Shown here: positions 42,525-51,860 of the stretch, piece after piece | How the letters are laid out: each line of letters starts with the position of its first letter | How positions within the stretch are numbered: position 1 is the stretch's first letter | Assembly (NCBI GenBank): GCA_903895595.1 | Contig: CAITUP010000138.1 | Coordinates: 27,912-91,911, forward strand | Reading direction: 5' to 3' | DNA length: 64,000 nucleotides | DNA from: an uncultured Acetobacteraceae bacterium | GTDB taxonomy: Bacteria; Pseudomonadota; Alphaproteobacteria; Acetobacterales; Acetobacteraceae | The notes under the pieces: model-generated | Seen by the model: only the letters and a program-made list of their open reading frames with translations | What the model was told of the DNA's origin: nothing | Databases searched by the model: none | Translations under genes and position numbers: made by a program

Positions 42525-43763
42525 TCACAGCCCCATGAAAGAACGATAGGCTTTCCAGAAGCCGCGCACAGACGCTTCCGTCGCCCGCGTATCGGCGGTT
42601 TCCGCCGTCGCGCCACCCATTTCCACCACCGACAATACCTGATCGGCCGAGGCAATGCCGCGCTGCACGAACCCGCCTACCGCGCCATCCTCCATGGAGA
42701 CAAACCCCGCCGGCCCCACCAGATTGGCCTGCTTCAGCCGCATCGCCCGCAGTTCCGGCGTATCGTCGGCGTAACCGAGGTAGGTCCAGTTCAAATCCAT
42801 CGTATCCACGCCCGTCGGCACGACCTGCCGCACTGCGATGGCATTATGGATTTGTTGCAACACGAAACCCGGAAAAACCGACAGTATCTGCAACTGAATA
42901 TTATCGCCGAATTCGTCCTGGGAATGCAGCAGAGACGGATCGTCCAAACGGAACCCGTCGTTATCGGAGCGAATCCCTTGATAGGTCGTGTCCGCGGCCG
43001 GGGGCGCGCCGACGGTGGCGCTTGCATGGGCGACGCCGTTCTCGCCCACCATTACGCCGCCACCGGAACTCAGCCGGGTGATGCGGAACGTGGTAAAAAA
43101 CAAATGCAACAAGCTCGCATGGTATGTGTCGCGCACATTCTCCATGTAGAGCTTCCAGTTGTTCGGCAGCGCCTGCGTGAAGCGACCGATCACCTCCACC
43201 TTTTTATGCATGACGCGGCGGAGGCGTGCGGTGATTTCCGGCCCGATATACGCCTCTATATCCGGCGGGTTTTCAGCCAACGAGCCGAATACCAGCCCGT
43301 GAAGCACCGTCACCCGAACCTTGCGCGGGCCGTGATCCTCCATGCGGAAATCCTTATCCATTCCGCCTTTGCCGTTCACACCGTGACGGAAGGCGATGGA
43401 CTTCAGATTGCCGCGCAAATCGTAGCGCCAAGCATGGTAGACGCAGTGAAAATCCTTGTTGCCGCTGCCGGCATCGTCGAGACAAATCAAAGCCCCGCGA
43501 TGCGCGCAACGGTTTTCGAAAGCGACGATCTCCCCGTCCTCGGCCCGCGCCACCACCACGGGCATGCTGCCCATGAAGGTGGTGCGGTAGTCGCCGACGT
43601 CCGGCACATCGATTTCGAGGCAGAGATAGACCCAGGCCGGGCCTTCGAAGACCCGAACCTGTTCGTCGCGTGCGACATTTTCGTCCGTGTAGACCCAGTA
43701 GGGCACCCGGGTCAGGCCTTCCGGCCAGTACCCGGTCGAGAGATCGCGCACCGATTGATCCAT
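42525..43763 (-). CDS. ring-hydroxylating dioxygenase large (alpha) subunit
   Basis: Oxygenase alpha subunit of 412 residues. The Rieske cluster ligands are C86-x-H88 (CAHRG) and C107-x-x-H110 (CVYHAW). The mononuclear iron His pair lies in [10 protein letters not shown] (H215, H220). Pattern and length fit the anthranilate/benzoate/salicylate-type (AntA/BenA) group that dihydroxylates aromatic acids; the exact substrate is unknown. It is transcribed with the beta subunit and lies 15 bases after an exported NTF2-like gene. Confidence 0.9.
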   Translation of the reverse strand: MDQSVRDLSTGYWPEGLTRVPYWVYTDENVARDEQVRVFEGPAWVYLCLEIDVPDVGDYRTTFMGSMPVVVARAEDGEIVAFENRCAHRGALICLDDAGSGNKDFHCVYHAWRYDLRGNLKSIAFRHGVNGKGGMDKDFRMEDHGPRKVRVTVLHGLVFGSLAENPPDIEAYIGPEITARLRRVMHKKVEVIGRFTQALPNNWKLYMENVRDTYHASLLHLFFTTFRITRLSSGGGVMVGENGVAHASATVGAPPAADTTYQGIRSDNDGFRLDDPSLLHSQDEFGDNIQLQILSVFPGFVLQQIHNAIAVRQVVPTGVDTMDLNWTYLGYADDTPELRAMRLKQANLVGPAGFVSMEDGAVGGFVQRGIASADQVLSVVEMGGATAETADTRATEASVRGFWKAYRSFMGL

Positions 43764-43778
43764 CCTGCCCTCCCGAAA

Positions 43779-44231
43779 TCAGAGTTTCGTCGACCCGCGA
43801 TCCAGCAGCTTCCACACCCCGTTCTGCTTCTGCCACGTCATCAGAATCGCCAGATTGGTGTTGCTGCGCTTGCCGTCCGGCACCGACTCGCTCTCGGCCA
43901 TCCAGTGGAAACGCACGATCGCCGCGGTACCGACGACACGGATCGAGACGTCCTTGTATTCCAGCGTAACCGACTTGGATTTCGCGTTGGTGGCGTTGGC
44001 GATGAACGTCGCCTTGTCCTCGACGCGCGCGTCGGAGTGGCTGTAGCTCAGTTCCGGCGCGCACAGTTTATCCAGCGCCTTGGGGTCACGTGCGAACTGA
44101 GCCGCCCGAAACGCCTCGACGCGCTTCGCGACAACCTGTTCCTCGGCCGTCGCCGCATCCGCCGAGACAGTGCTCAGCAGCGCGGCGGCGGCGATTCCGA
44201 GGGCGGCGATATGACGACGACCGATGTTCAT
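43779..44231 (-). CDS. exported NTF2/SnoaL-like protein
   Basis: Protein of 150 residues with a signal peptide (about 1-27, SADAAT) and a DUF4440/SnoaL-like cone fold (FRAAQFARDPKALDKLCAPELSYSHSD, then a beta sheet ending VWKLLDRGST). Periplasmic. NTF2-like domains bind or isomerise small molecules. It lies between the aldolase and dioxygenase genes in one operon, so it may bind the aromatic substrate (inference). Confidence 0.8.
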   Translation of the reverse strand: MNIGRRHIAALGIAAAALLSTVSADAATAEEQVVAKRVEAFRAAQFARDPKALDKLCAPELSYSHSDARVEDKATFIANATNAKSKSVTLEYKDVSIRVVGTAAIVRFHWMAESESVPDGKRSNTNLAILMTWQKQNGVWKLLDRGSTKL

Positions 44232-44264
44232 TGTTGTTTCCTCCGTTGTATTATTATCCCGGTA

Positions 44265-45047
44265 TCAGTCTTTGTAGTCGGGCTCCTTGCGGTCAAGGAT
44301 GCGCTTCAGCGCGTCGAAGTGCCAGTCGCAGTTCGGACGGCCGCCATACTGGTAGCGATTGTTGCGGAACTCGCTCAGCGTATGATCGACCACCTCTTCG
44401 GTAATCGGCTTCAGCGGCCGGTTCGTCCACATGGCATACAACTGCACCTGCGCGACCCGTTCGGCGTAGTACAGCCGGTCGTAGGCTTCCGCGACCGTCT
44501 TGCCGACAGTGGCGATGCCGTGATTGGCCATCATCAGGACCGTCTTGTCGCCGATGATCTCGGCCAGACGCGCGCCCTCGGCCGGATCGAACGCCGGGCC
44601 GGTGTATTCCTCGTCGTACGCGGTGTGGATCAGCGTGCCGAGTTCGGTCTGGCCGATCGGCAGGATGTGCTGATCCTGCAGGCGGGACAGAGCGCTCGCA
44701 TACGGCATATGGGTGTGGAACACCGCCGCGGCGTGGTCCGCCAGCTTATGGATCGGCGCATGGATGCAATAAGCGGAGCGTTCGATTTCGCCCTCGCCGC
44801 TCAGGCGGGTGCCGTCGTAGGCCACTTCCATGAAGCAGCTTGCGGTCACTTCGGACCAGTGCAAGCCGAACGGAATCTGATAGTAGCGGTCGTCGTGGCC
44901 GGGCACGCGCAGGGTGAAATGGTTGAAAATCCCTTCATTCAGGCCATGCATGACGGCCAGCCGGTGCGCGGCGGCCAGATCGACACGCGCCTGCCAGCGT
45001 TGCGTGGACAGATCGAGATCCTTCGGTTGCAGTGACTCCAACGGCAT
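44265..45047 (-). CDS. class II aldolase/adducin family protein
   Basis: Zinc-dependent aldolase/epimerase-type enzyme of 260 residues. The glycine-loop NHFTLRVPG, the zinc histidines in FHTHMPYASAL and the later ANHGIATVG are characteristic. Members split sugar phosphates or decarboxylate hydroxy acids. It heads the minus-strand operon with the dioxygenase genes, suggesting a step in the same aromatic or sugar-acid pathway. Divergent from the serine hydrolase. Confidence 0.87.
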   Translation of the reverse strand: MPLESLQPKDLDLSTQRWQARVDLAAAHRLAVMHGLNEGIFNHFTLRVPGHDDRYYQIPFGLHWSEVTASCFMEVAYDGTRLSGEGEIERSAYCIHAPIHKLADHAAAVFHTHMPYASALSRLQDQHILPIGQTELGTLIHTAYDEEYTGPAFDPAEGARLAEIIGDKTVLMMANHGIATVGKTVAEAYDRLYYAERVAQVQLYAMWTNRPLKPITEEVVDHTLSEFRNNRYQYGGRPNCDWHFDALKRILDRKEPDYKD

Positions 45048-45163
45048 GGGAACGCTCCTTTACGGCGATGATCGGGGATCATTGGCCGTACAAGGCGTTG
45101 CGTCAATCGTGACATGCACACCGAAGCCACTGTAAGCTCGCGTCAACCGAACCGGAGCGAACC

Positions 45164-46282
45164 ATGTCCTATCCCCTGCCATCCGCCGACCTGAAAAGCC
45201 TCGGCTTCGCCGCCAAGCCGCTCGACCACCTCGACGCCCTGATCCGATCGCACATCGACGCCGGCAAATACCCCGGCGCGCAAATCGCCTTGGCCCGTCA
45301 CGGCCGGCTCGCGCTGTGCCGCACCTACGGCAACGCCCGCACCGAGGGCGGCAACCGACCCGCCACCGACGACACGCTGTGGCTGCTGTTCTCCCAGACC
45401 AAGGTGCTTTGCATGGCCGGCCTCTGGGCGCTGGTCGAGGAAGGCAAGCTGTCCTTCATGGACAAAGTGTCCGAACATTTGCCGGAGTTCGCCAAGCGCG
45501 GCAAAGCCGACATCACCATCCATCAGGTCGCCAGCCATCAGGCCGGCTTCCCCGGCGCGCATCTGGAACGCGACGCTTGGCTGGATCATGCCAAGATGCG
45601 CGCGCAGGTCTGCGATTTCTCCCTGGATTGGACCCCAGGCTCCCGCATGGCCTACCACGGCCGCAGCGCCCATCCGGTGCTGGCCATGGTCATGGAAGCC
45701 GCCACGGGCGAGGATTTCCGCGATATTATTCACTCGCGCGTTCTGACCCCGCTGGGCCTGAGCAACGACGTCCGCGTCGGCGTGCCGGAAGCGATGCACG
45801 ACCGCTGCGCCGACATGTACTACAGCAAGGGCAACGAGATGCCCTACGACAACAGCACCGAACTGCGTCTGGCCGGACTGCCGCACGGCGGCGGCTTCGC
45901 GACCGCGCGCGGCATGGCGGCGTTCTACCAGATGCTGCTGGGCAAAGGCCGCCTTGGCGATGCCCGCATCTTCTCGCCCCGCCTCGTGGAATACGTCACC
46001 CGCAACCACACCGGCGAGCTCGGCGACGGCACCATGGGCGGCATCCCCATGCACCGCGGCCTCGGCCCGCACGTGCGCGGCATGTCCGACCGCATCCGCG
46101 GCCTGGGCACCAACGCCCACCCCGACACGTTCGGCCACGGCGGGGCCGGCACATCGTATTCCTGGGCCGATCCGGCCAGCGGCGTGTCGTTCACCTACCT
46201 GACCAACAACGTCGTGCCCGATCCGTTCCACAGCGCTCGGCTGGACCGGGTGGCGAATCTGGTGCATGCGTCGATCGACTGA
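45164..46282 (+). CDS. serine hydrolase, beta-lactamase class C family
   Basis: Penicillin-binding-protein-like hydrolase of 372 residues. The SxxK motif is S77-Q-T-K80 (FSQTK). The second motif is Y164-H-G rather than the usual Y-x-N, and the third region reads FGHGGAGTSYSW. The fold matches esterase EstB/lovastatin-esterase-like members more than true beta-lactamases. No signal peptide, so cytoplasmic; an esterase acting on a small ester is likely. The 74-bp repeat copy B follows its stop. Confidence 0.83.
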   Translation: MSYPLPSADLKSLGFAAKPLDHLDALIRSHIDAGKYPGAQIALARHGRLALCRTYGNARTEGGNRPATDDTLWLLFSQTKVLCMAGLWALVEEGKLSFMDKVSEHLPEFAKRGKADITIHQVASHQAGFPGAHLERDAWLDHAKMRAQVCDFSLDWTPGSRMAYHGRSAHPVLAMVMEAATGEDFRDIIHSRVLTPLGLSNDVRVGVPEAMHDRCADMYYSKGNEMPYDNSTELRLAGLPHGGGFATARGMAAFYQMLLGKGRLGDARIFSPRLVEYVTRNHTGELGDGTMGGIPMHRGLGPHVRGMSDRIRGLGTNAHPDTFGHGGAGTSYSWADPASGVSFTYLTNNVVPDPFHSARLDRVANLVHASID

Positions 46283-46297
46283 GGGACCGGGCAAATC

Positions 46298-46371
46298 CGT
46301 CATGGTCGGGCCTGACCCGACCACCTCAGGCCAATCGGATAAAGGTGGTCGGGTCAAGCCCGACCATGACG
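46298..46371. repeat. 74-bp palindromic repeat, copy B
   Basis: Partner of copy A (39985-40058), with four differences. In this copy the two 29-base arms are complementary except at one position. It fills the gap between the serine hydrolase stop and the ferredoxin reductase start and ends 7 bases before that start codon, so it lies in the ribosome-binding region of the next gene. Confidence 0.87.
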
Positions 46372-46378
46372 GGAAATA

Positions 46379-47389
46379 ATGGCACAGACACTTCAAACCG
46401 ACGTGGCAATCGTCGGCGCTGGCCCCGTCGGGCTGTTCGCGGTGTTCGAGCTGGGCATGCTCAAGCTGTCCAGCGTTTTGATCGACGCCTTGGCGGATGT
46501 CGGCGGGCAATGCGCCGCGCTGTATCCCGAGAAGCCGATCTACGACATCCCCGCGCACCCCGCGATCGATGCCGCCGACTTGGTCGCCCGCCTCGAACAG
46601 CAAATTGCCCCCTTTCCCACCCCCCGCCTGCTCGGGTGCGTCGTCACGGGACTGGCCGGGGAAAAAGGCGCGTTCGTCCTGACCACCGACCGAGGCGACA
46701 CAGTGGAGGCCAAAGCTGTCATCCTCGCCGCCGGTGCCGGCGCCTTCGGCCCCAACCGCCCGCCGCTGGAGGGGTTGCCGGCGTACGAGACGACCGGTGC
46801 CGTGCAATACTATGTGAAGCAGCGTGAAGCGTTGCGCGGCAAGCGCGTGGTGATCGCCGGCGGCGGCGATTCCGCCGTCGATTGGGCTTTGGCGTTGAAG
46901 GACATCGCCCAGGTCGCCGTCGTCCACCGCCGCCCCAAATTCCGAGCGGCGCCGGAGACGGCAGCGCAGTTGGATGCGGCGGCGGCGAAGGGCGAGGTGG
47001 AGATGGTCATTCCGTATCAGCTTCACGCGCTTCATGGGGAAGCCGGCGTGTTGACCGGCGTCGAGGTCGCGACACTGAAGGGCGAAACGAAACTGCTGCC
47101 CGCCGATGTGCTGCTGCCGTTTTTCGGGTTATCGATGGACCTCGGGCCGATCGCCGGCTGGGGGTTGGACAGCGACGCGCATCACGTGAAGGTCGAGCCT
47201 TCCACCTGCGAGACCAGCACGCCGGGCGTCTTCGCGATCGGCGATGTGGCGACGTATCCGGGGAAGCTGAAGCTGATCCTGCAGGGTTTCAGCGAGGCCG
47301 CGATGGCCGCGCATGCCGCTCACGCGGTCGTACATCCGAACACGGCGTTGCATTTCGAATATTCCACCAGCAAGGGCGTGCCGGGCTAA
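46379..47389 (+). CDS. ferredoxin-NADP reductase, type 2 (TrxB-like)
   Basis: Flavoprotein of 336 residues. FAD-binding VGAGPVGLFAVFE is at about 13-25 and the NADP-binding VIAGGGDSAVDWALAL near 160. The C-terminal GVFAIGDVATYPGKLKLILQGFSEAA is diagnostic of the type 2 ferredoxin reductases. The CxxC of thioredoxin reductases is absent. It would reduce ferredoxin from NADPH and could feed the nearby Rieske oxygenases (inference). Its ribosome site partly falls in the palindromic repeat. Confidence 0.9.
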   Translation: MAQTLQTDVAIVGAGPVGLFAVFELGMLKLSSVLIDALADVGGQCAALYPEKPIYDIPAHPAIDAADLVARLEQQIAPFPTPRLLGCVVTGLAGEKGAFVLTTDRGDTVEAKAVILAAGAGAFGPNRPPLEGLPAYETTGAVQYYVKQREALRGKRVVIAGGGDSAVDWALALKDIAQVAVVHRRPKFRAAPETAAQLDAAAAKGEVEMVIPYQLHALHGEAGVLTGVEVATLKGETKLLPADVLLPFFGLSMDLGPIAGWGLDSDAHHVKVEPSTCETSTPGVFAIGDVATYPGKLKLILQGFSEAAMAAHAAHAVVHPNTALHFEYSTSKGVPG

Positions 47390-47408
47390 GCGGCCGCAGC
47401 ATGCTCCA

Positions 47409-48518
47409 TCAGGCCGCCAGATTGAGCGCATCCCCCAGCTTGTCCACCAGGTAATCGACATCCCCCGGATCGAAATCCTCCGTCCGTGTCAGTACTCGCG
47501 TGATCACACGCGCCCGAAACCGCTCCAGCTCATGCGGTTCCCCATCGAAGCCGGTTTCATTCACCACATCCACCGCCGCCCGCACGCAGGAGAACAATTC
47601 CGGCGGCAATCCAGCTCGTCGGTACAACGCGGCCAAACCATTCGGCCCGGCGTCGTGCAGCAGGACCTGCACGTTTTCCACCTTCACGCCGGTCAGCTCC
47701 GCCATCGCCGCCTCGAAAAACCCGATATCGCCGGTGCAGATCGCCCGCACCATGATCGACGGAGTCAGCCGCCCGGTGTGGTGCATTTGCGCGACCATTG
47801 TCCGCAGATCCTCATCCGCCGCCCCGGCACTGAGGCGGATCACCGCGCGTTCCCGCCCCCGCATCACCAGATCGGCCGCCGCCCCGGCCGGCAGATTATG
47901 ATTGCGTACCAAATGATCCTGCAGCCGGCGGGACACCAGTGCGATCAGCCGCTCCGCCACGGCCGGCGGCAACGTGTCGCGATTTACCATCGCCTCCTTC
48001 ACCGCGTTGCTCGCCGGGAACCGGTCCACGGCCAGGGCCAACGCCGGCTCCGCGATACGGGCGCCGGCATTGCCCATCAGTGCCGCGACCGCTTCCTCAG
48101 CCCCGTGCGTCACCAAAGCGTCCGACACGCGTTCGGACACCACGGACCGGCCGGCGATGGCGGTCTGTTTGGGGGCGGAGGCGCGCTGCACGATCGCGAC
48201 CAGATCGTCGTCCGTCAGCACCAGCGATTGCGCGAGGATGGGCAGCGACACCGCCTCCACATCCTCGGCCATGCGCAGCGCCACGTCGCGCGGCAGGTTG
48301 CGCGCCGACCGGACGCTTTGCGCCAAGGCGGTGCGCACCCCGGTTTCGATATCCTTGGCCAGGATCCGGACGATATCCTGCGCGAGTTCCAGCTCGTGCG
48401 CGGCGAGTTTCGGACTGTCGAGTTCCAGTCCCAATTTGCCGGCAAGCTCCGCCCGCGTGCTGGCCGAGGGTTCGGTCAGCAGCCGGGTGACGTCGGCGTG
48501 CGAGAGTGTCGATGTCAT
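47409..48518 (-). CDS. DUF2336 domain protein
   Basis: DUF2336 protein of 369 residues, nearly all helical with HEAT-like repetitive stretches (ALAQSVRSARNLPRDVALRMAEDVEAVSLPILAQ is typical). This family is largely restricted to alphaproteobacteria and has no proven function; links to signalling or cell-cycle proteins have been proposed elsewhere. Acidic, cytoplasmic, no membrane segment. Convergent with the ferredoxin reductase gene. Confidence 0.85.
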   Translation of the reverse strand: MTSTLSHADVTRLLTEPSASTRAELAGKLGLELDSPKLAAHELELAQDIVRILAKDIETGVRTALAQSVRSARNLPRDVALRMAEDVEAVSLPILAQSLVLTDDDLVAIVQRASAPKQTAIAGRSVVSERVSDALVTHGAEEAVAALMGNAGARIAEPALALAVDRFPASNAVKEAMVNRDTLPPAVAERLIALVSRRLQDHLVRNHNLPAGAAADLVMRGRERAVIRLSAGAADEDLRTMVAQMHHTGRLTPSIMVRAICTGDIGFFEAAMAELTGVKVENVQVLLHDAGPNGLAALYRRAGLPPELFSCVRAAVDVVNETGFDGEPHELERFRARVITRVLTRTEDFDPGDVDYLVDKLGDALNLAA

Positions 48519-48671
48519 GTGACCCCTGTCTGGCTCATTGCCAGGGGATGATGACGCGAATGTATGAAGAAAAGGTTAACGTCGGCGAAGAAATTTCACC
48601 CGAAACGCCGCTTGCGCACCCTCGTCTCTCGGACAACACTCCGGCCACTATAAAAAGAAGGAGGGATACCC

Positions 48672-49712
48672 ATGTTCATCCGCAATGCTTGGTACGTCGC
48701 CGCCTGGGCCGATGAGGTCGCCGACACCCCGCTCGCGCGCCGCATCTGCGGCGACGCCGTGGTTCTGTTCCGCGACAAGCAGGGCAAGGCCGCTGCGCTG
48801 ATCGACATGTGCTGCCACCGCGGCGCCCCCTTGAGCATCGGCAAGGTCACCGACCTGGGCATCGAATGCGGCTATCACGGCCTGACCTTCGACTGCGCCG
48901 GCACCTGCGTCCGCATCCCCGGACAGGAGCAGATCCCCGCGCGCGCCCGCGTCCGGAGCTTCCCGTTGGTGGAACAGGACGGGTTCCTGTGGATTTGGAT
49001 GGGCGAGGCCGCCAAGGCCGGCACATCCTCCATCGTCCGCTACCCCTGGCACAACGACGCCACGAACTGGCCGCACAAGCATACGCTGTATCCGGTCAAG
49101 GGCGCCGCCATGCTGATGGTGGACAATCTGATGGACCTGACGCATCTCGGCTACGTCCATACCTCGACCATCGGCGGCAACCCGATGACCCATGTCGAGG
49201 CCAAAATGGACACCGTCCGCACCCCGCTCGGCATCAAGTTCACCCGCTGGATGCTGAATTCGGTCCCGCCGCCCACCTATGTGAAAGCCTCGGGCTTCAC
49301 CGGCCGCATCGACCGGGCCCAGCAGTTCGAGTTCATCGCGCCGGGGTCGATCATCCAGCTCAGCGCCGCGGATGAGGCCGGGGCGTTCAAGGACGGGCTG
49401 CCGGAAAACTGCAAGCTGCAATTCCGCCTGTTCCACGGCCTGACGCCGGAGACGGAAACGACCTGCCACTACTTCTGGTCCACCGCCAACGGCTTCCGCC
49501 CGAACGATCCGGCCGCCACCGAACAGCTGTTCCAGGAAATCGCCGGCGCCTTCATGGAGGACATGGCCGTCGTCCAGGGCCAGCAGGCGCGCCTGACCGA
49601 ACTGGGCGAGGACGCTTTGGTCGACATCGTCTCCGACGCCGCGCGCATCCATATGCGCCGGGTGGTGGACCGATTGTTGGCCAAGGAACACCAGGCAATG
49701 GCGGCGGAATAG
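48672..49712 (+). CDS. Rieske non-haem iron oxygenase, VanA-like
   Basis: Oxygenase of 346 residues of the vanillate O-demethylase (VanA)/caffeine demethylase type. Rieske ligands are C47-x-H49 (CCHRG) and C66-x-x-H69 (CGYHG). The mononuclear site is DNLMDLTHLGYVH (about 151-163). The N-terminus FIRNAWYVAAWADEV is typical. The VanB reductase that usually follows is missing; an old-yellow enzyme takes its place 5 bases downstream. Substrate probably a methoxylated or N-methylated compound (inference). Confidence 0.9.
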   Translation: MFIRNAWYVAAWADEVADTPLARRICGDAVVLFRDKQGKAAALIDMCCHRGAPLSIGKVTDLGIECGYHGLTFDCAGTCVRIPGQEQIPARARVRSFPLVEQDGFLWIWMGEAAKAGTSSIVRYPWHNDATNWPHKHTLYPVKGAAMLMVDNLMDLTHLGYVHTSTIGGNPMTHVEAKMDTVRTPLGIKFTRWMLNSVPPPTYVKASGFTGRIDRAQQFEFIAPGSIIQLSAADEAGAFKDGLPENCKLQFRLFHGLTPETETTCHYFWSTANGFRPNDPAATEQLFQEIAGAFMEDMAVVQGQQARLTELGEDALVDIVSDAARIHMRRVVDRLLAKEHQAMAAE

Positions 49713-49717
49713 CGCCG

Positions 49718-50809
49718 ATGCTTTTCTCCGAAATCCGTTTGGGCGGCCTGACACTGCCGAACCGCGTGGTGATGGCGCCCCTGACCCGCCAGCGCGCCGG
49801 AGCCGGCGACGCGCCGACCGCGTTGAACGCGCTGCACTACGCGCAACGGGCCTCGGCCGGGTTGGTTATCGCCGAGGCGTCGCAAGTGTCGGCTCGGGGC
49901 AAAGGCTACGTCGGCACGCCGGGCTGCCATTCGCCGGAACAGGTGGCCGGCTGGCGGCTGGTGACGGACGCGGTGCACGCGGGCGGCGGGCGGATTTTTC
50001 TACAGTTGTGGCACGCGGGACGGCGGTCGCATCCGTCGCTGCTGGGCGGGGCGCTGCCGATTTGTGCCTCGGCGGTGCGTCCGTCTCTGCCGGTGCGGTT
50101 GCCCGGCGGGGCCGAACAGCCGCCGGTGCCGCATGCGCTGACGTTGGATGAAATCCCCGGCATCATCGACGATTTCCGCCGGGGTGCGGCAAACGCTCTG
50201 GCCGCGGGTTTCGACGGTATCGAACTGCACGGCGCGAACGGTTACCTGATCGAGCAGTTCCTGACCGATAAAGCCAACCACCGGACGGACGCGTATGGCG
50301 GGTCGCTTCCGAACCGGCTGCGCTTCATGATGGAGGTCGTTGCGGCTGTGGTGGACGTCTGGGGCGCGGATCGCGTGGGCATCCGGTTCTCCCCGTTCGG
50401 ATTCGCCAACGACGGCGGCGACAGCGACCCGGAGGCGACCTACAATGCGGCGATACAAGCCTTGGATGGGTTGGGATTGGCGTTCCTGCATTTGATCGAG
50501 CCCCGCGTCAGCGGCAACACCGACGGCGACCCGAACGCGATCTCGGCCGCCGCGCTGTTCCGGCCATTGTGGCACGGTCCGTTGATCGTGGCCGGAGGGT
50601 TCGATCGGGCAAAGGCGGACGCGGTGCTGGCGGAGGGCGTGGCGGATGCGGTGGCGTTCGGCCGGGCGTATATTTCGAACCCGGACCTGGTGGAACGGCT
50701 GCGGGTCGGGGCCGCGTTCGCACCCTATGATCGCGCCACGTTTTATGGCGGCGGGGCGGAGGGCTATACGGATTATCCGTTTACCCCCCGTCATGGTCGC
50801 GGGGGGTAA
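49718..50809 (+). CDS. old-yellow-enzyme NADH:flavin oxidoreductase
   Basis: FMN-dependent ene-reductase of 363 residues. PNRVVMAPLTRQRA, LQLWHAGRRSHPS and the catalytic pair in ELHGANGYLIEQFL are NemA/XenA hallmarks; SLPNRLRFMMEVV and VAFGRAYISNPDL bind FMN. It reduces activated C=C bonds or nitro groups using NAD(P)H. Coupled to the VanA-like oxygenase, so both may act on one substrate. The 3' end of the gene is part of a hairpin (50781-50809). Confidence 0.9.
   Translation: MLFSEIRLGGLTLPNRVVMAPLTRQRAGAGDAPTALNALHYAQRASAGLVIAEASQVSARGKGYVGTPGCHSPEQVAGWRLVTDAVHAGGGRIFLQLWHAGRRSHPSLLGGALPICASAVRPSLPVRLPGGAEQPPVPHALTLDEIPGIIDDFRRGAANALAAGFDGIELHGANGYLIEQFLTDKANHRTDAYGGSLPNRLRFMMEVVAAVVDVWGADRVGIRFSPFGFANDGGDSDPEATYNAAIQALDGLGLAFLHLIEPRVSGNTDGDPNAISAAALFRPLWHGPLIVAGGFDRAKADAVLAEGVADAVAFGRAYISNPDLVERLRVGAAFAPYDRATFYGGGAEGYTDYPFTPRHGRGG
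50781..50809. terminator. hairpin spanning the OYE stop codon
   Basis: TTACCCCCC (50781-50789) and GGGGGGTAA (50801-50809) form a perfect 9-bp stem with an 11-base loop. The second arm contains the stop codon of the plus-strand gene, and the convergent minus-strand gene ends at the very next base. It probably works as a bidirectional terminator in a zero-length gap. Confidence 0.55.
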
Positions 50810-51850
50810 TTACCCCGCCAACTCCCGTCTCACGATCGCCGCCCCTTCGGCCATCGCCTTCAGCTTCCCGAACGCCACATCCCGAGGCAGATACTTCATC
50901 CCGCAATCCGGCGCTGCCACCAGCTTCGTCGCATCCACGAACTTCAACCCAGCCCGCAGCCGCTCGGCCACGATATCCGCCGTCTCCACGGTATTATCCC
51001 CAAGGTCCAAAACCCCGAGCATAATCGTTTTGCCGGACAAGTCCCGCAGCACGCCCAAATCCAGTCGCGGCTGCGCCGCCTCGATGGAAATCTGCGTCGC
51101 CACCGTATCGGCCAACTGCGGCAGGAAACTGTAGCCCGACGGCTTGTTCGCCACGACCGCCGCATATCCGAAACAAAGATGCACGACCGTGATGCCCTCG
51201 ATCCCCTCCAGCGCGCGGTTGATCGCCTTCAGCCCGTAACGCGAAGCCTTTTCGGGCGAGGTCCGCACCCAGGGTTCGTCCAGCTGCACCACATCGACGC
51301 CGGTCGCCTTCAGCGCCCGCAGTTCCTCATTGACGGCGATGGCATAATCCATCGCCATCTCTTCCTCGTCCTTGTAAAAGTCGTTTTTCACCTGCTGCGA
51401 CAGCGTGAACGGCCCCGGCAGTGTGATTTTCGTTGCGTGCGTCGCGTGGCCCAGCAGAAACTCCGCGTCCCGCCGTTCGACAGCCGCCACGCGCCGGATG
51501 CGCCCGACCACCCGAGGCACCGGCGTCGCCCGTCCGCCCGACGAAAATACCTGGCCGGGATTCGCGGTATCGATCCCCTCCAGCGCCAGAGCGAAGCGAT
51601 TGGAATAACTCTCCCGCCGTATCTCCCCGTCGGTGACAATATCGATCCCGGCCCGTTCCATTTCGCGGATGGCCAGAACCGTCCCGTCGTCCTGCGCCTG
51701 TTCCAGATACGGCTCCGCCACGCGCCAAACATCGTGCGCGTGGGTCCGCGGCACGCCGTGATGGTGCAGAGTTTCCCGGTTTACCAGCCAATCCGGCTGC
51801 GGGTAACTGCCGACAACGGTGGTCGGCAGCAGATGGGTCGGATATGTCAT
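50810..51850 (-). CDS. MetE C-terminal-domain-like methyltransferase
   Basis: Cobalamin-independent methionine-synthase (MetE C-terminal) family, 346 residues, lacking the MetE N-terminal half. LPTTVVGSYPQPDWLV is the opening, DEPWVRTSPEK lies in the substrate region, and the zinc ligands are visible in VVHLCFGY (His, Cys) and APDCGMKY (Cys). Such short forms often serve catabolic methyl transfer rather than methionine synthesis. Start at MTYPTHLL with GAGGAG upstream. It follows the CaiB-type CoA transferase by 10 bases. Confidence 0.85.
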   Translation of the reverse strand: MTYPTHLLPTTVVGSYPQPDWLVNRETLHHHGVPRTHAHDVWRVAEPYLEQAQDDGTVLAIREMERAGIDIVTDGEIRRESYSNRFALALEGIDTANPGQVFSSGGRATPVPRVVGRIRRVAAVERRDAEFLLGHATHATKITLPGPFTLSQQVKNDFYKDEEEMAMDYAIAVNEELRALKATGVDVVQLDEPWVRTSPEKASRYGLKAINRALEGIEGITVVHLCFGYAAVVANKPSGYSFLPQLADTVATQISIEAAQPRLDLGVLRDLSGKTIMLGVLDLGDNTVETADIVAERLRAGLKFVDATKLVAAPDCGMKYLPRDVAFGKLKAMAEGAAIVRRELAG

Positions 51851-51860
51851 GTAAAACTCC

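Noticed and set aside
42270..45035. Very long open frame (921 codons) on the plus strand across the dioxygenase region
   Set aside because: It lies opposite well-supported minus-strand genes (dioxygenase subunits, NTF2-like, aldolase) and its translation is Arg/His/Gln-rich with no domain, as expected of antisense frames in GC-rich DNA.
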